DNA from: Clostridia bacterium
GTDB taxonomy: Bacteria; Bacillota; Clostridia; Oscillospirales; SIG627
Assembly: GCA_017517325.1 (NCBI GenBank)
Contig: JAFWZW010000023.1
Location: forward strand, 1-64,000
Direction of reading: 5' to 3'
Length of the DNA: 64,000 nucleotides
The notes beneath the pieces are model-generated. The model did no database searches. It saw only the letters and a program-made list of their open reading frames with translations, and was not told the DNA's origin. The translations under genes and the position numbers were made by a program. This document shows, in pieces, positions 1 to 6,833 of this stretch. The stretch's first letter is position 1. Each line of letters opens with the position of its first letter.

Positions 1-1
1 A

Positions 2-448
2 AAGCAAGAGCTTGAGAAAAACAAAAAGCGTATTGTGGCGCTTGATAAGTTGATTGAAGCCGCCTTTGAAAAAAACGTGCTTGGTACACTAAGGGATGAT
101 CTGTTTGAGCGTATGACCGCCAATTACGAAAAAGAGCAAAGAGAATTGATACAAACCGTTGCCGAAGCGGAACGTCAACTTGCTAATGCCGAGCAGGATA
201 ACATTGACCTTCGGGCATTTCTTTCCATTATCCGCAAATGCACCGACTTAAAGGAACTGACACCCGAACTCGTTAATCGGCTGATTACAAAGATCGAGGT
301 CTTTGACAGTACCAAAGACGAGAATGGCAAAAAGCACGTTCCTATTAAGGTTCACTTTATTGGCGTGGGTGTTATTGTAATCCCCGATGGAAAGACAATT
401 CTTGAAACCTATGAAGAAATCCGCAAGAATCCGCCAAGAGTGGCGTAA
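2..448 (+). CDS. C-terminal part of a large serine recombinase (mobile element integrase), truncated by the window edge
   Basis: The reading frame is open from the first bases of the window, so only about 148 C-terminal residues are visible. They show the charged, coiled-coil-like stretch and the terminal beta-rich segment typical of the DUF4368-type tail of TndX/Tn4451-like serine site-specific recombinases (ELTPELVNRLITKIEVFD, then VHFIGVGVI). The catalytic serine and zinc-ribbon domains lie outside the window. Such proteins excise and integrate conjugative or mobilizable transposons. An imperfect 12-bp hairpin (457-486) follows the stop codon. The gene points toward a tRNA-Gln 3' end about 95 bp away, which suggests this is the edge of an integrated element. 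The family call is fairly safe; the element type is unknown. Confidence 0.8.
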   Translation, partial: KQELEKNKKRIVALDKLIEAAFEKNVLGTLRDDLFERMTANYEKEQRELIQTVAEAERQLANAEQDNIDLRAFLSIIRKCTDLKELTPELVNRLITKIEVFDSTKDENGKKHVPIKVHFIGVGVIVIPDGKTILETYEEIRKNPPRVA

Positions 449-456
449 AAGAGAAA

Positions 457-486
457 TACGGCGTAGCCTTTATCGGCTACACCGTA
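457..486 (+). terminator. Hairpin after the recombinase gene
   Basis: TACGGCGTAGCC and GGCTACACCGTA form a 12-bp stem with one mismatch and a 6-nt loop, nine bases after the recombinase stop. No U-tract follows, so it may be an RNA-stabilising or element-end structure rather than a true intrinsic terminator. A second small hairpin (TTAGCC/GGCTAA) lies at 508-525. Confidence 0.45.
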
Positions 487-542
487 TCCTACATACCCCG
501 ACTGTCCTTAGCCACCTCTGGCTAAAGAACGAGGTCTTTTTC

Positions 543-617
543 TGGCTGCCGAAGAAGGATTTGAACCCTCACAAACAGAGTCAGAGTCTGTCGTGCTAAC
601 CGTTACACTATTCGGCA
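543..617 (-). tRNA. tRNA-Gln (anticodon CTG)
   Basis: On the minus strand the acceptor stem TGCCGAA pairs with TTCGGCA, the discriminator is G and CCA is encoded. The anticodon stem ACAGA/TCTGT encloses loop CTCTGAC, giving anticodon CTG (Gln, codon CAG). The T arm has GGGTTCAAATCC. Its 3' end faces the recombinase remnant, the usual orientation for elements targeting tRNA 3' ends. Confidence 0.93.
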
Positions 618-717
618 ATATTCATTTTCAACGCCGTTTATCTTATCATATTATACCCGGTTTGTCAAGAGAAAAAACACAAAAAATACCAATATGAAAT
701 AAGTTTTTTTCAAAAGG

Positions 718-746
718 TTGAAATCTGCTTTTTTATGTGATATGAT
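718..746 (+). promoter_or_regulatory. Promoter of mscL
   Basis: TTGAAA (718-723), a 17-bp spacer and TATGAT (741-746) match the vegetative sigma-A consensus. They lie about 35 bp upstream of the mscL ribosome-binding site AGAAAGGA. Confidence 0.7.
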
Positions 747-782
747 AGGGAAAATTGTATAAGATTAGAAAGGATCTGTTTT

Positions 783-1184
783 ATGAAAAAGTTTTTTGAA
801 GAATTTAAGAAATTCGCACTCCGCGGCAACGTTCTGGATATGGCCATCGGTATTATCATTGGCGGCGCCTTTACTGCCATTGTAACCGCCTTGACTACCA
901 ATTTGATCCAGCCCTTGCTTACCGCCATTCTTACCCTTGATTTCAGCGTGTTCACTGGAAATTTGGGTGCTGCCGTTGCGGCGTTTCTTACCGCCATTGT
1001 CAACTTCATTCTGACGGCTTTGGTTCTCTTTATCATTCTGAAAGCCGTTAACGGTATGATGAATCTGAAAAAGAAGCCTGAGGCGCCTGCCGCTCCCACC
1101 ACCAAGAAGTGCCCCTTCTGCAAGAGTGACATTGCCATCGAGGCAACCCGTTGCCCCCATTGCACTTCTCAATTGGAGGAATAA
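783..1184 (+). CDS. mscL: Large-conductance mechanosensitive channel MscL with C-terminal zinc ribbon
   Basis: The 133-residue product opens with FEEFKKFALRGNVLDMAIGI, the hallmark N-terminal helix and start of TM1 of MscL. A second transmembrane helix lies near residues 68-95. MscL forms a homopentameric pore in the cytoplasmic membrane that releases solutes during hypo-osmotic shock. Unlike the E. coli protein, the cytoplasmic tail ends in a CxxC...CxxC zinc ribbon (CPFC and CPHC in the last 25 residues), preceded by a Pro/Ala linker. It stands alone between its own promoter and a strong terminator. Confidence 0.95.
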   Translation: MKKFFEEFKKFALRGNVLDMAIGIIIGGAFTAIVTALTTNLIQPLLTAILTLDFSVFTGNLGAAVAAFLTAIVNFILTALVLFIILKAVNGMMNLKKKPEAPAAPTTKKCPFCKSDIAIEATRCPHCTSQLEE

Positions 1185-1207
1185 ACCAAAACAAAAAAGA
1201 CGCTCAA

Positions 1208-1242
1208 GAGGCACACCCCGTAAGGAAGTGTGCCTCAGTTTT
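1208..1242 (+). terminator. Rho-independent terminator of mscL
   Basis: GAGGCACAC and GTGTGCCTC form a perfect 9-bp stem with an 11-nt loop, followed by AGTTTTATT. Confidence 0.85.
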
Positions 1243-1410
1243 ATTCGCCGAAGGCGAGTTATATTGCTTCGCAGTTATATTCGGCTACTGCCGAGTGTTA
1301 TTCGCTTCGCGAGTTTAGGGGCGAATAAAATATCACTAAAACCGCAAGGTTTTAATATCACTTTTGATTTATCAAAAATATCACTGTGAGACCCGTCTCA
1401 CAATATCACT
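1241..1410. repeat. Intergenic array of small palindromes with ATATCACT direct repeats
   Basis: The first half (1241-1328) holds four tiny hairpins (CGCCgaaGGCG, TGCttcGCA, CGGCtactGCCG, CGCttcGCG) enclosed by TTATTCGCC (1241-1249) and its complement GGCGAATAA (1320-1328). The second half has four ATATCACT copies (1330, 1355, 1378, 1403) with perfect 14-16 nt palindromes between them: AAAACCgcaaGGTTTT, TTTTGATttATCAAAA and GTGAGACccGTCTCAC. The period is 23-25 bp, and the palindromes differ in sequence while the spacer is constant. There is no coding potential. It may be a REP/MITE-like element. Confidence 0.7.
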
Positions 1411-1457
1411 ATTATTTTTTCTTTGAGATAGGTAACTTTTAAAGTATGTAACCCACT

Positions 1458-1493
1458 ATGACACTTTCAAATTTTGAAAGTGTCATTTTTTTC
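1458..1493 (+). terminator. Strong plus-strand terminator after the hairpin array
   Basis: ATGACACTTTCAA and TTGAAAGTGTCAT form a 13-bp perfect stem with a 3-nt loop and a T7 tract. No gene reads into it from the left after the mscL terminator, so it could end a transcript covering the hairpin array. Confidence 0.75.
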
Positions 1494-1501
1494 TTTGCAT
1501 A

Positions 1502-1539
1502 GAAAAACGGAGACTACTTCTTTACGAAGTGTCTCCGTT
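1502..1539 (-). terminator. Terminator of purC
   Basis: AACGGAGAC-ACTTC and GAAGT-GTCTCCGTT form a 14-bp stem with one bulge. On the minus strand it is followed by TTTTTC, just downstream of the purC stop. Confidence 0.7.
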
Positions 1540-1562
1540 CGAGCGTCTTTTTTTCGTGCTTG

Positions 1563-2261
1563 TTATGCCTTCAGGCTTCTCAGCTTTGCAAGAAGCATCT
1601 TGGAGCAATCCAGCTGGTTGGGGATGTTGCCGTTTTCATCGCGAACGCGCCAGATATCGGGGGTGATCTCGTCTGCAACGTAGATCTTGCCGTTTTCGTC
1701 GTAGCCCACTTCGATCTTAAAATCAATGAGGGTGAGACCAAGGCTTGCCAGCTCCTTCTTGAGCACTTCGCCCACGCGAACGGTAATGTCCAGCGCTTCC
1801 TGATACTGGCCTTCCTTCAGAATGCCTTTCATCAGACAAATGCGCTCACTGATCAGGGGATCGCCTTGCTCGTCGCTCTTCAAGGTCACTTCGGTATAGG
1901 GAGGATCGAACACCAAGCCCTCTTCCAGTTCAAATCTGCGGCACATACTGCCTGCGGTAAAATAGCGGAGAACAAACTCAAGGCGGGGAACGGTGAGGTT
2001 GCGCACCTTCATCAGACCTTGGGAAACGTCACCACCGAGGTAATGGGTGGGGATGCCGTTCTTCTCCATCAGTTCAAAGAAATAGTTGGAGATCTCGAGG
2101 CCGATCTTGCCTTTGCCTTCTACGCTGCCGCCAACGGTGTTGGAGCCGGGGTCGAATACGCCGTTTTCGCCGGTCATGGAATCCTTAAAAAAGAGGTGAA
2201 CGATGCCGGTCTCTTCATCCAGAAGAACGTTTTTGGTTTTTCCTTCGTACAGTTGTTTCAT
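1563..2261 (-). CDS. purC: Phosphoribosylaminoimidazole-succinocarboxamide synthase (SAICAR synthetase)
   Basis: The 232-residue protein begins LYEGKTKNVL and carries DIKIEVGYDENG-like and ADEITPDIWR segments typical of PurC, which joins CAIR and aspartate with ATP in step eight of de novo purine synthesis. Length fits the single-domain bacterial enzyme. It stands alone, not in a pur operon, with an upstream GAAGGAG ribosome site and a TATAAT-containing promoter on the minus strand near 2305-2330. No purine riboswitch is visible in its short leader. Confidence 0.95.
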   Translation of the reverse strand: MKQLYEGKTKNVLLDEETGIVHLFFKDSMTGENGVFDPGSNTVGGSVEGKGKIGLEISNYFFELMEKNGIPTHYLGGDVSQGLMKVRNLTVPRLEFVLRYFTAGSMCRRFELEEGLVFDPPYTEVTLKSDEQGDPLISERICLMKGILKEGQYQEALDITVRVGEVLKKELASLGLTLIDFKIEVGYDENGKIYVADEITPDIWRVRDENGNIPNQLDCSKMLLAKLRSLKA

Positions 2262-2352
2262 AATATTGGCTCCTTCGTAATAGTTTCAAATTCGGACAGG
2301 TCATTATATCATAATATGAGGAACTACGCAACAATTTTTTTCAAATTTTTCC

Positions 2353-2387
2353 AAAAAAAGATCACCGCCTGAAAAGACGGTGATCTT
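2353..2387 (-). terminator. Terminator of the amino-sugar operon
   Basis: AAGATCACCG (2358-2367) and CGGTGATCTT (2378-2387) form a 10-bp stem. On the minus strand it runs into TTTTTTT, directly after the NagB-like gene. Confidence 0.85.
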
Positions 2388-2403
2388 GTGTTGATCGATC
2401 GGA

Positions 2404-3378
2404 TTAATAACCAACCTTTTCCCAGCACTCGAAGGGAGCAGCCAGTTCTTCGCTGATGTAAACCTGAGTCTTCTTGGTCTGCAGCATAGAGCTAGGCAGA
2501 TAAGGAGTAACAGGACCGTGGGTGCAAAGACGGGAGGTCATTCTCTGCCAAGAGGAGAAGGTGCCGCAGGTAGCCAGAGCGTGAACTTCGATTCTCTCCT
2601 TGGCGCGCATTACGTCCAGAGGACCGATGGTAGCAGCCTTGGGGGGCACGTTTGCAATGTCACCGGACTGACCGAAGGTACCGTTCAGAGAGTTCTGCAT
2701 AATGGTCATGGGGTGGAGGGTAACGATCTGAGCGGGCTGGTTCAGCCACTCTTCGATGTCACCGCTGCCGATGAATTCGGGAATGGGATCAACAAAAGCC
2801 ATGTGGCCTGCCCATCCGGGAGAGGTGGAAGCAATGTCAGCGCCGGTTCCCTCGGTAATGTCATCGATGATCTTGGAGTAATCAGCGATGTTGGCATTGG
2901 TGGGGAAGTGAACGTTTTCCATAGGCATACGGAGCTTCTCATCGATCTGGTAGTACAGGTACTTGATCATAGAGTGAGCAAAGCCTGCCTCGTAGGTGAT
3001 GGGGGCAATGTTGCCGTCCTGATCAGCCCACTCGTCTTCTGCAACCAGGTGAACCTTGGAGCAGTCGATCTGGAAGTAGTTGATCAGCTGAGCCAGAGGA
3101 ATGTAGGTATCGGGCTCGGGGTTACCCAGGATCATGGTGAAGCTTTTGCCTGCTTCGGAGGCAGCGCGGAGTCTTTCAAAGAGGGTAGCGATGAGAACGG
3201 GGTGGGGGTTCATCATAACCTTTACCTGGAACTCGGGGTGCCACCAATCTTCGCGCTTCTCAAGGTCTTTGCCGCTGAGGCTGCGAACGTATTCACAAAC
3301 CTTGCGATCCTTGAAGGGCACAAATTCTGCGGGTTCAAAACTGAACTTTGTTGCGGGATCTGTGATGAAGTCTTTCAT
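2404..3378 (-). CDS. Glucosamine-6-phosphate isomerase/deaminase-like protein (NagB/SugC fold)
   Basis: The 324-residue protein overlaps the upstream deacetylase-like gene by 4 bp, so the two are translationally coupled. It has NagB-like segments (LIATLFERLRAASEAGKSFTMILG, and a VHLVAEDEWAD acidic motif where NagB has its FxxDE active-site motif). It is about 60 residues longer than classical NagB. Beside a NagA-like amidohydrolase the expected role is deamination/isomerisation of an amino-sugar phosphate, but the altered acidic motif means the exact substrate is uncertain. A 6-phosphogluconolactonase-like role is the main alternative. Confidence 0.65.
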   Translation of the reverse strand: MKDFITDPATKFSFEPAEFVPFKDRKVCEYVRSLSGKDLEKREDWWHPEFQVKVMMNPHPVLIATLFERLRAASEAGKSFTMILGNPEPDTYIPLAQLINYFQIDCSKVHLVAEDEWADQDGNIAPITYEAGFAHSMIKYLYYQIDEKLRMPMENVHFPTNANIADYSKIIDDITEGTGADIASTSPGWAGHMAFVDPIPEFIGSGDIEEWLNQPAQIVTLHPMTIMQNSLNGTFGQSGDIANVPPKAATIGPLDVMRAKERIEVHALATCGTFSSWQRMTSRLCTHGPVTPYLPSSMLQTKKTQVYISEELAAPFECWEKVGY

Positions 3379-4511
3379 TTTGCAATTTCTCCTTTTAATA
3401 TTACTTTATTGATATTGACCATATGGTCACAAATCACCAGGTCAGCAACGTATCCCTTGCGGATCTCGCCGCGGTCCTTGAGACCCACTGCCTGAGCGGG
3501 GTTGTAGGAGGCGAACTGGAACACGTTGGTAATGGAAGCACCGGTGTGAACCATGAAGTTGCGGCAGGCAACGTCAAGGGTCAGCTTGGAACCGGCGATC
3601 TCGCCGGCAAAATCAAAGCAAAGGTCGGTAACGCCGTCATACCCGTCTGGAATGGGACCGTCAAATACGCAGGCATCCGCAACGAGGATCACTCTGTCAT
3701 CCCCTTTGATCTTGCGGGTCAATCTCTGAATGTAGGGATCTACGTGAATGCCCATAGAGTCGGAAATGATCTCGGCATAAATGTCGCGGTTGTAGTGCAC
3801 CGTTTCATCCACGCAAGGGGTGCGGCACTCAGGGTACTTTTGCAGGGTGCCGGTGGCGTTGGTGTGGTGGGTGCCGATCTTCAGCCCGTAAGGAATGAGC
3901 TTTTCAATATCCTCGGGAGTGGCTTCGGAATGGGCAACCGTAAATACCACGTTGGGGTTTTCTTCTTTGCAGGCAATAACGAAATCCTCAATGTGCTCAC
4001 GCTCGGGAGCCAATGCCCATACTCTGGCATCCTTGCCGCCCTGACGGATGATATCCATATAATCGTCGGCACAGATGGGGCCCTTCCAGGGGTTGCCCTC
4101 GCGGTCGGCACCGAACTTGGGGTTCAGGTAAGGCCCTTCCATATAAAAGCCGCCGAAGTTGGGAAATTCCCCTTTGGCAACGGAGGCCTGAATGGTTTTG
4201 ATATCGCCGATGAACTGAGCCTTGTTGCGATTGAAATATACAACGGGAAGTACGGTGGTCACACCGTGCTCCAAAATTTTTTCGGCGGCGGTTTTGGGAT
4301 CCTCATAGAACCATACGCCGCAGGCAGCGTGGGTATGAATGTCAATGAGGCCGGGACCTACGTAGTTACCCTTGGCGTCAAGCACCTCGGCGCCTTCGGG
4401 AACTGCCAGCTTTTTGCCGAAGTCCACGATTTTTCCGTTCTCGCAGAGAAGGGTGGCATCGGGGATCAGATATTCGCGCATTACAAGGGTCGCATTAATG
4501 ATCGCAAGCAT
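3375..4511 (-). CDS. N-acetylglucosamine-6-phosphate deacetylase-like amidohydrolase
   Basis: The 378-residue protein belongs to the amidohydrolase superfamily. It shows the metal HxH motif in GLIDIHTHAA (around residue 58), the glutamate in GFYMEGPYLNP, a histidine in FTVAHSEAT, HH in IGTHHTNATG, and the catalytic aspartate in ILVADACVF. This set fits NagA, which deacetylates GlcNAc-6-P to GlcN-6-P in cell-wall or host-glycan sugar recycling. It is first in a two-gene operon with the NagB-like gene and has a clear promoter and operator (4535-4582). The specific sugar is inferred. Confidence 0.75.
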   Translation of the reverse strand: MLAIINATLVMREYLIPDATLLCENGKIVDFGKKLAVPEGAEVLDAKGNYVGPGLIDIHTHAACGVWFYEDPKTAAEKILEHGVTTVLPVVYFNRNKAQFIGDIKTIQASVAKGEFPNFGGFYMEGPYLNPKFGADREGNPWKGPICADDYMDIIRQGGKDARVWALAPEREHIEDFVIACKEENPNVVFTVAHSEATPEDIEKLIPYGLKIGTHHTNATGTLQKYPECRTPCVDETVHYNRDIYAEIISDSMGIHVDPYIQRLTRKIKGDDRVILVADACVFDGPIPDGYDGVTDLCFDFAGEIAGSKLTLDVACRNFMVHTGASITNVFQFASYNPAQAVGLKDRGEIRKGYVADLVICDHMVNINKVILKGEIAK

Positions 4512-4534
4512 GCTTTTTCTCCTTATCGTTACTG

Positions 4535-4553
4535 GGTGGAAAGCCTTTCCACC
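4535..4553. promoter_or_regulatory. Palindromic operator at the start of the nagA-like operon
   Basis: GGTGGAAA and TTTCCACC are perfect inverted 8-mers with a 3-bp centre. The site sits immediately downstream of the minus-strand -10 box, over the expected transcription start, the position for a repressor. The cognate regulator is unknown; the neighbouring AraC-type gene is one candidate. Confidence 0.6.
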
Positions 4554-4582
4554 ATTGTATTATGAAAACCTGTTTCCGTCAA
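4554..4582 (-). promoter_or_regulatory. Promoter of the nagA-like operon
   Basis: On the minus strand TTGACG (4582-4577), a 17-bp spacer and TACAAT (4559-4554). Confidence 0.75.
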
Positions 4583-4589
4583 GAGTAAA

Positions 4590-5504
4590 TTATTCTTCGT
4601 CGCCGCTCCCGTCACCGTGGGAATCAGTCTGGGAGAACTTGTTTCGTTTGTATTCCGTGAGGGTCATACCGTAGTAGCGCTTGAAAATGCGGCTGACGTA
4701 GTTTGCGTCGGTAAAGCCTACGTGCTCACCCGCTTGCGCTAAGGTATAGTGATAGCGGCGGATCAATTCGATCATATATGAGAGCTTTCTGCGGTTGATA
4801 AACTCAATGAGAGGGAGACCCTCGCTACTGCTGAAAACGTTGGTCAGATAGTTCTTGCTGACGCCCACTGCGGCGGCAACGTCGCTGACGGTCAGCTTCT
4901 GATCAATATTCTCGGAAATAAAGGCCTTGGCGCGGTCACAATAGCGGCGGTTTCCGGGGGAGATGGTACTGCCGATCCCGGAAGATTGCACCAGGGCAAC
5001 CAGCTTATGAATGAGAGCCATAAAATCGGCACATTCTTCAAAATAGTTCCGCTCGGATTGGGTGGTCTTTGCACAGGCAATGCTACGGATGAGAGCAAAG
5101 ACCTCACTGCTTCCGGGGCAGGGGGGGATCACCAGCGGGAGCGTTACCGTTTTTCCTTTAGGCGGTGCAAACCCGTCCACCCGCTTCCATTGCCCTCGGA
5201 TCAAAAATTCCGCAGAGGTATGGCGGTGCAGCTCGGGTGATTGGGTGCTCACCTGAAAAAAGGAATCCGGAGGAATGATAAAAATACAATTCTCTTCCAC
5301 AACGATCTCGTTCTCCTCATTCTTAAGGATCACGGGATTTTGCTCCACAAAGCCAATTTCCAAAATTCCGCCGTTTGCCGGGGCTTGCCCGTAAATGCCG
5401 TATCCGATATTTTTCAGATCGTAGCGATAGGCGGTGGTGGCAAGGCTTTGAGAAAATGCGATTCTTTGAAAACCCAGGATCTTCAGCTCTGTATAAATAC
5501 TCAT
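4590..5504 (-). CDS. AraC-family transcriptional regulator
   Basis: The C-terminal third carries two helix-turn-helix motifs of the AraC/XylS type (KLTVSDVAAAVGVSKNYLTNVF and the signature YHYTLAQAGEHVGFTDANYVSRIFKRYYGMT). The N-terminal half resembles a cupin-like sensor (IFIIPPDSFFQV). The ATG at 5504 (MSIYTEL) is chosen because GAGGAG lies 7 bp upstream; an in-frame start 18 codons earlier lacks a good site. It sits upstream of and co-oriented with the NagA/NagB-like genes but is separated by their own promoter, so it is a plausible regulator of amino-sugar use. The effector is unknown. Confidence 0.88.
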   Translation of the reverse strand: MSIYTELKILGFQRIAFSQSLATTAYRYDLKNIGYGIYGQAPANGGILEIGFVEQNPVILKNEENEIVVEENCIFIIPPDSFFQVSTQSPELHRHTSAEFLIRGQWKRVDGFAPPKGKTVTLPLVIPPCPGSSEVFALIRSIACAKTTQSERNYFEECADFMALIHKLVALVQSSGIGSTISPGNRRYCDRAKAFISENIDQKLTVSDVAAAVGVSKNYLTNVFSSSEGLPLIEFINRRKLSYMIELIRRYHYTLAQAGEHVGFTDANYVSRIFKRYYGMTLTEYKRNKFSQTDSHGDGSGDEE

Positions 5505-5825
5505 AGCATATCTCCTCGAAAAAGAGTATAGCAAACATTGTCTGCCCGTGGAATGCACAAATCAATGTAACATGGATTTTTTAAAGAAATAAATCCCGCC
5601 TGTGACGGAAATGTAAAGATGAAAAGACGGGGAACGACCAATTCTGTTTGGGAAATGCTTGGCTGTAACGAAAAAGCCGCATAAGCATAAAACAACGAAT
5701 CTGCATTTTAATTTCAGCCATTTTTCATAAGAAAGGCTTTTTTGTGGATAATTCTCATTAAAAGATGCTGTTTTTTGAACCTTGTGCGGCAAGGGGGCAT
5801 ATGATACCGTGAGGGAGGTGACGAA
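5505..5825. other. Gene-free stretch with divergent promoter signals
   Basis: No gene is supported here. On the minus strand TATACT upstream of the araC-type gene may be its -10. On the plus strand TGAAC (5776-5780), 17 bp and CATATGATA (5798-5806) resemble a sporulation sigma-factor promoter ahead of the cwlJ-like gene. Confidence 0.4.
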
Positions 5826-6263
5826 ATGGCATATTCCGATCGCGAGCTTCTGGCAAGGCTCGTGCAGTGTGAGGCGGGAGGAGAGGGGGATAACGGTATG
5901 CGTGCTGTAGCTTCCGTTGTGATGAACCGCGTTCAGACCCGTGTGGGAGAATACGGAAGAAAGGCAAATACCATCCGTGACGTGATCTTTCAGCCCGGTC
6001 AGTTTACTTGCGCCATGGAAACGGTGGGAGGGAGATACAACAGCCAAAACATCTACAATATGAATCCCACCGGGGTACATTACGGCATTGCCGATTGGGC
6101 CATGGCGGGCAACCGTCTGACGGGGCTTGGCTCTGCCCTTTGGTTTTTTAACCCTTATTCCGATTCTTGCCCGCAGAATTTCCCGTCCGGAGTGGGGCGT
6201 TTTACCCTTCGGGTAGGGGAGCATTGCTTTTACGATCCCACCTCCGCTTACGCTTCCACTTGA
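5826..6263 (+). CDS. cwlJ: Spore cortex-lytic hydrolase, CwlJ-like (SleB catalytic family)
   Basis: The 145-residue protein is a lone SleB/CwlJ catalytic domain without a signal peptide. It shows LLARLVQCEAGGEGDNGMRAV with the catalytic glutamate, VVMNRV, QPGQF and a C-terminal CPQNF...HCFYDPT segment close to B. subtilis CwlJ, including matching length. CwlJ degrades muramic-lactam cortex peptidoglycan during germination. A GerQ-like gene follows after 20 bp, repeating the gerQ-cwlJ neighbourhood of Bacillus. The ribosome site is GGGAGGTG. A generic vegetative cell-wall hydrolase is less likely given the partner. Confidence 0.82.
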   Translation: MAYSDRELLARLVQCEAGGEGDNGMRAVASVVMNRVQTRVGEYGRKANTIRDVIFQPGQFTCAMETVGGRYNSQNIYNMNPTGVHYGIADWAMAGNRLTGLGSALWFFNPYSDSCPQNFPSGVGRFTLRVGEHCFYDPTSAYAST

Positions 6264-6283
6264 AAAATGAAAGGAGAATGATT

Positions 6284-6655
6284 ATGGATTCATATTCCAC
6301 GCATCAACCCCGCTATCCATCTCAGCCGGTGGGCCGAAATCAGCCATTTTCGCCCCCGCCGCAGCAAAGCTTTGATTCCCCCGAAATGGAGGGCTCCGTT
6401 CAAAAGGTTTTGGGGAACAACGTAGGGCAGTACGTGGTGCTGGAGCTTCTCATCGGCACCGATCGCATTGTTCGAAAGCAAGGAATTTTATATTTGGTTG
6501 GCACCAGCTACGTGGTGCTGTATGACGACGTGCTTCAGGTCTATATCGTGTGCGATCTGTATTCCATTAAATTTACTTATTTTTACTATCCGGGCTCTCG
6601 CCCCGGGCAGAATTTTAACGCCCTTTCCGGAAACGGGTGGGATTCAGCCAATTGA
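6284..6655 (+). CDS. gerQ: Spore coat protein GerQ-like
   Basis: The 123-residue product has a Pro/Gln-rich N-terminus and a C-terminal domain (EGSVQKVLGNNVGQYVVLEL, a long hydrophobic beta stretch, then YSIKFTYFYYPG) resembling the GerQ coat-protein domain. In Bacillus, GerQ is needed to place CwlJ in the spore coat and is cross-linked there. Start 6284 is chosen over the ATG 6 bp upstream because AAGGAG then has a 7-9 bp spacing. The pairing with cwlJ strengthens a weak sequence match. A terminator follows. Confidence 0.65.
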   Translation: MDSYSTHQPRYPSQPVGRNQPFSPPPQQSFDSPEMEGSVQKVLGNNVGQYVVLELLIGTDRIVRKQGILYLVGTSYVVLYDDVLQVYIVCDLYSIKFTYFYYPGSRPGQNFNALSGNGWDSAN

Positions 6656-6663
6656 TCTCTTTT

Positions 6664-6690
6664 CCCGCAGAGCCTTCTGCGGGATTTTTT
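6664..6690 (+). terminator. Terminator of the cwlJ-gerQ pair
   Basis: CCCGCAGA and TTCTGCGGG form an 8-bp stem followed by ATTTTTT. Confidence 0.85.
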
Positions 6691-6715
6691 AATGTCTTTA
6701 TATTTGGGCTTTTTA

Positions 6716-6744
6716 TTGAATTATTTTAAAAGATGTGCTACAAT
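6716..6744 (+). promoter_or_regulatory. Promoter of the glf glycan operon
   Basis: TTGAAT (6716-6721), a 17-bp spacer and TACAAT (6739-6744). The leader to glf is about 85 nt. Confidence 0.7.
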
Positions 6745-6833
6745 ACCCTCGGCGTTCTCTATTACGAAGCAGAAAACAACGAGGAAAAACGAGGAAAGAG
6801 GAAGCCCCGATCTATTCATTGGGGCGAATAAGT

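Noticed and set aside
1330-1410. CRISPR-like array
   Set aside because: The constant part is 8 nt and the variable parts are perfect palindromes, unlike spacers.
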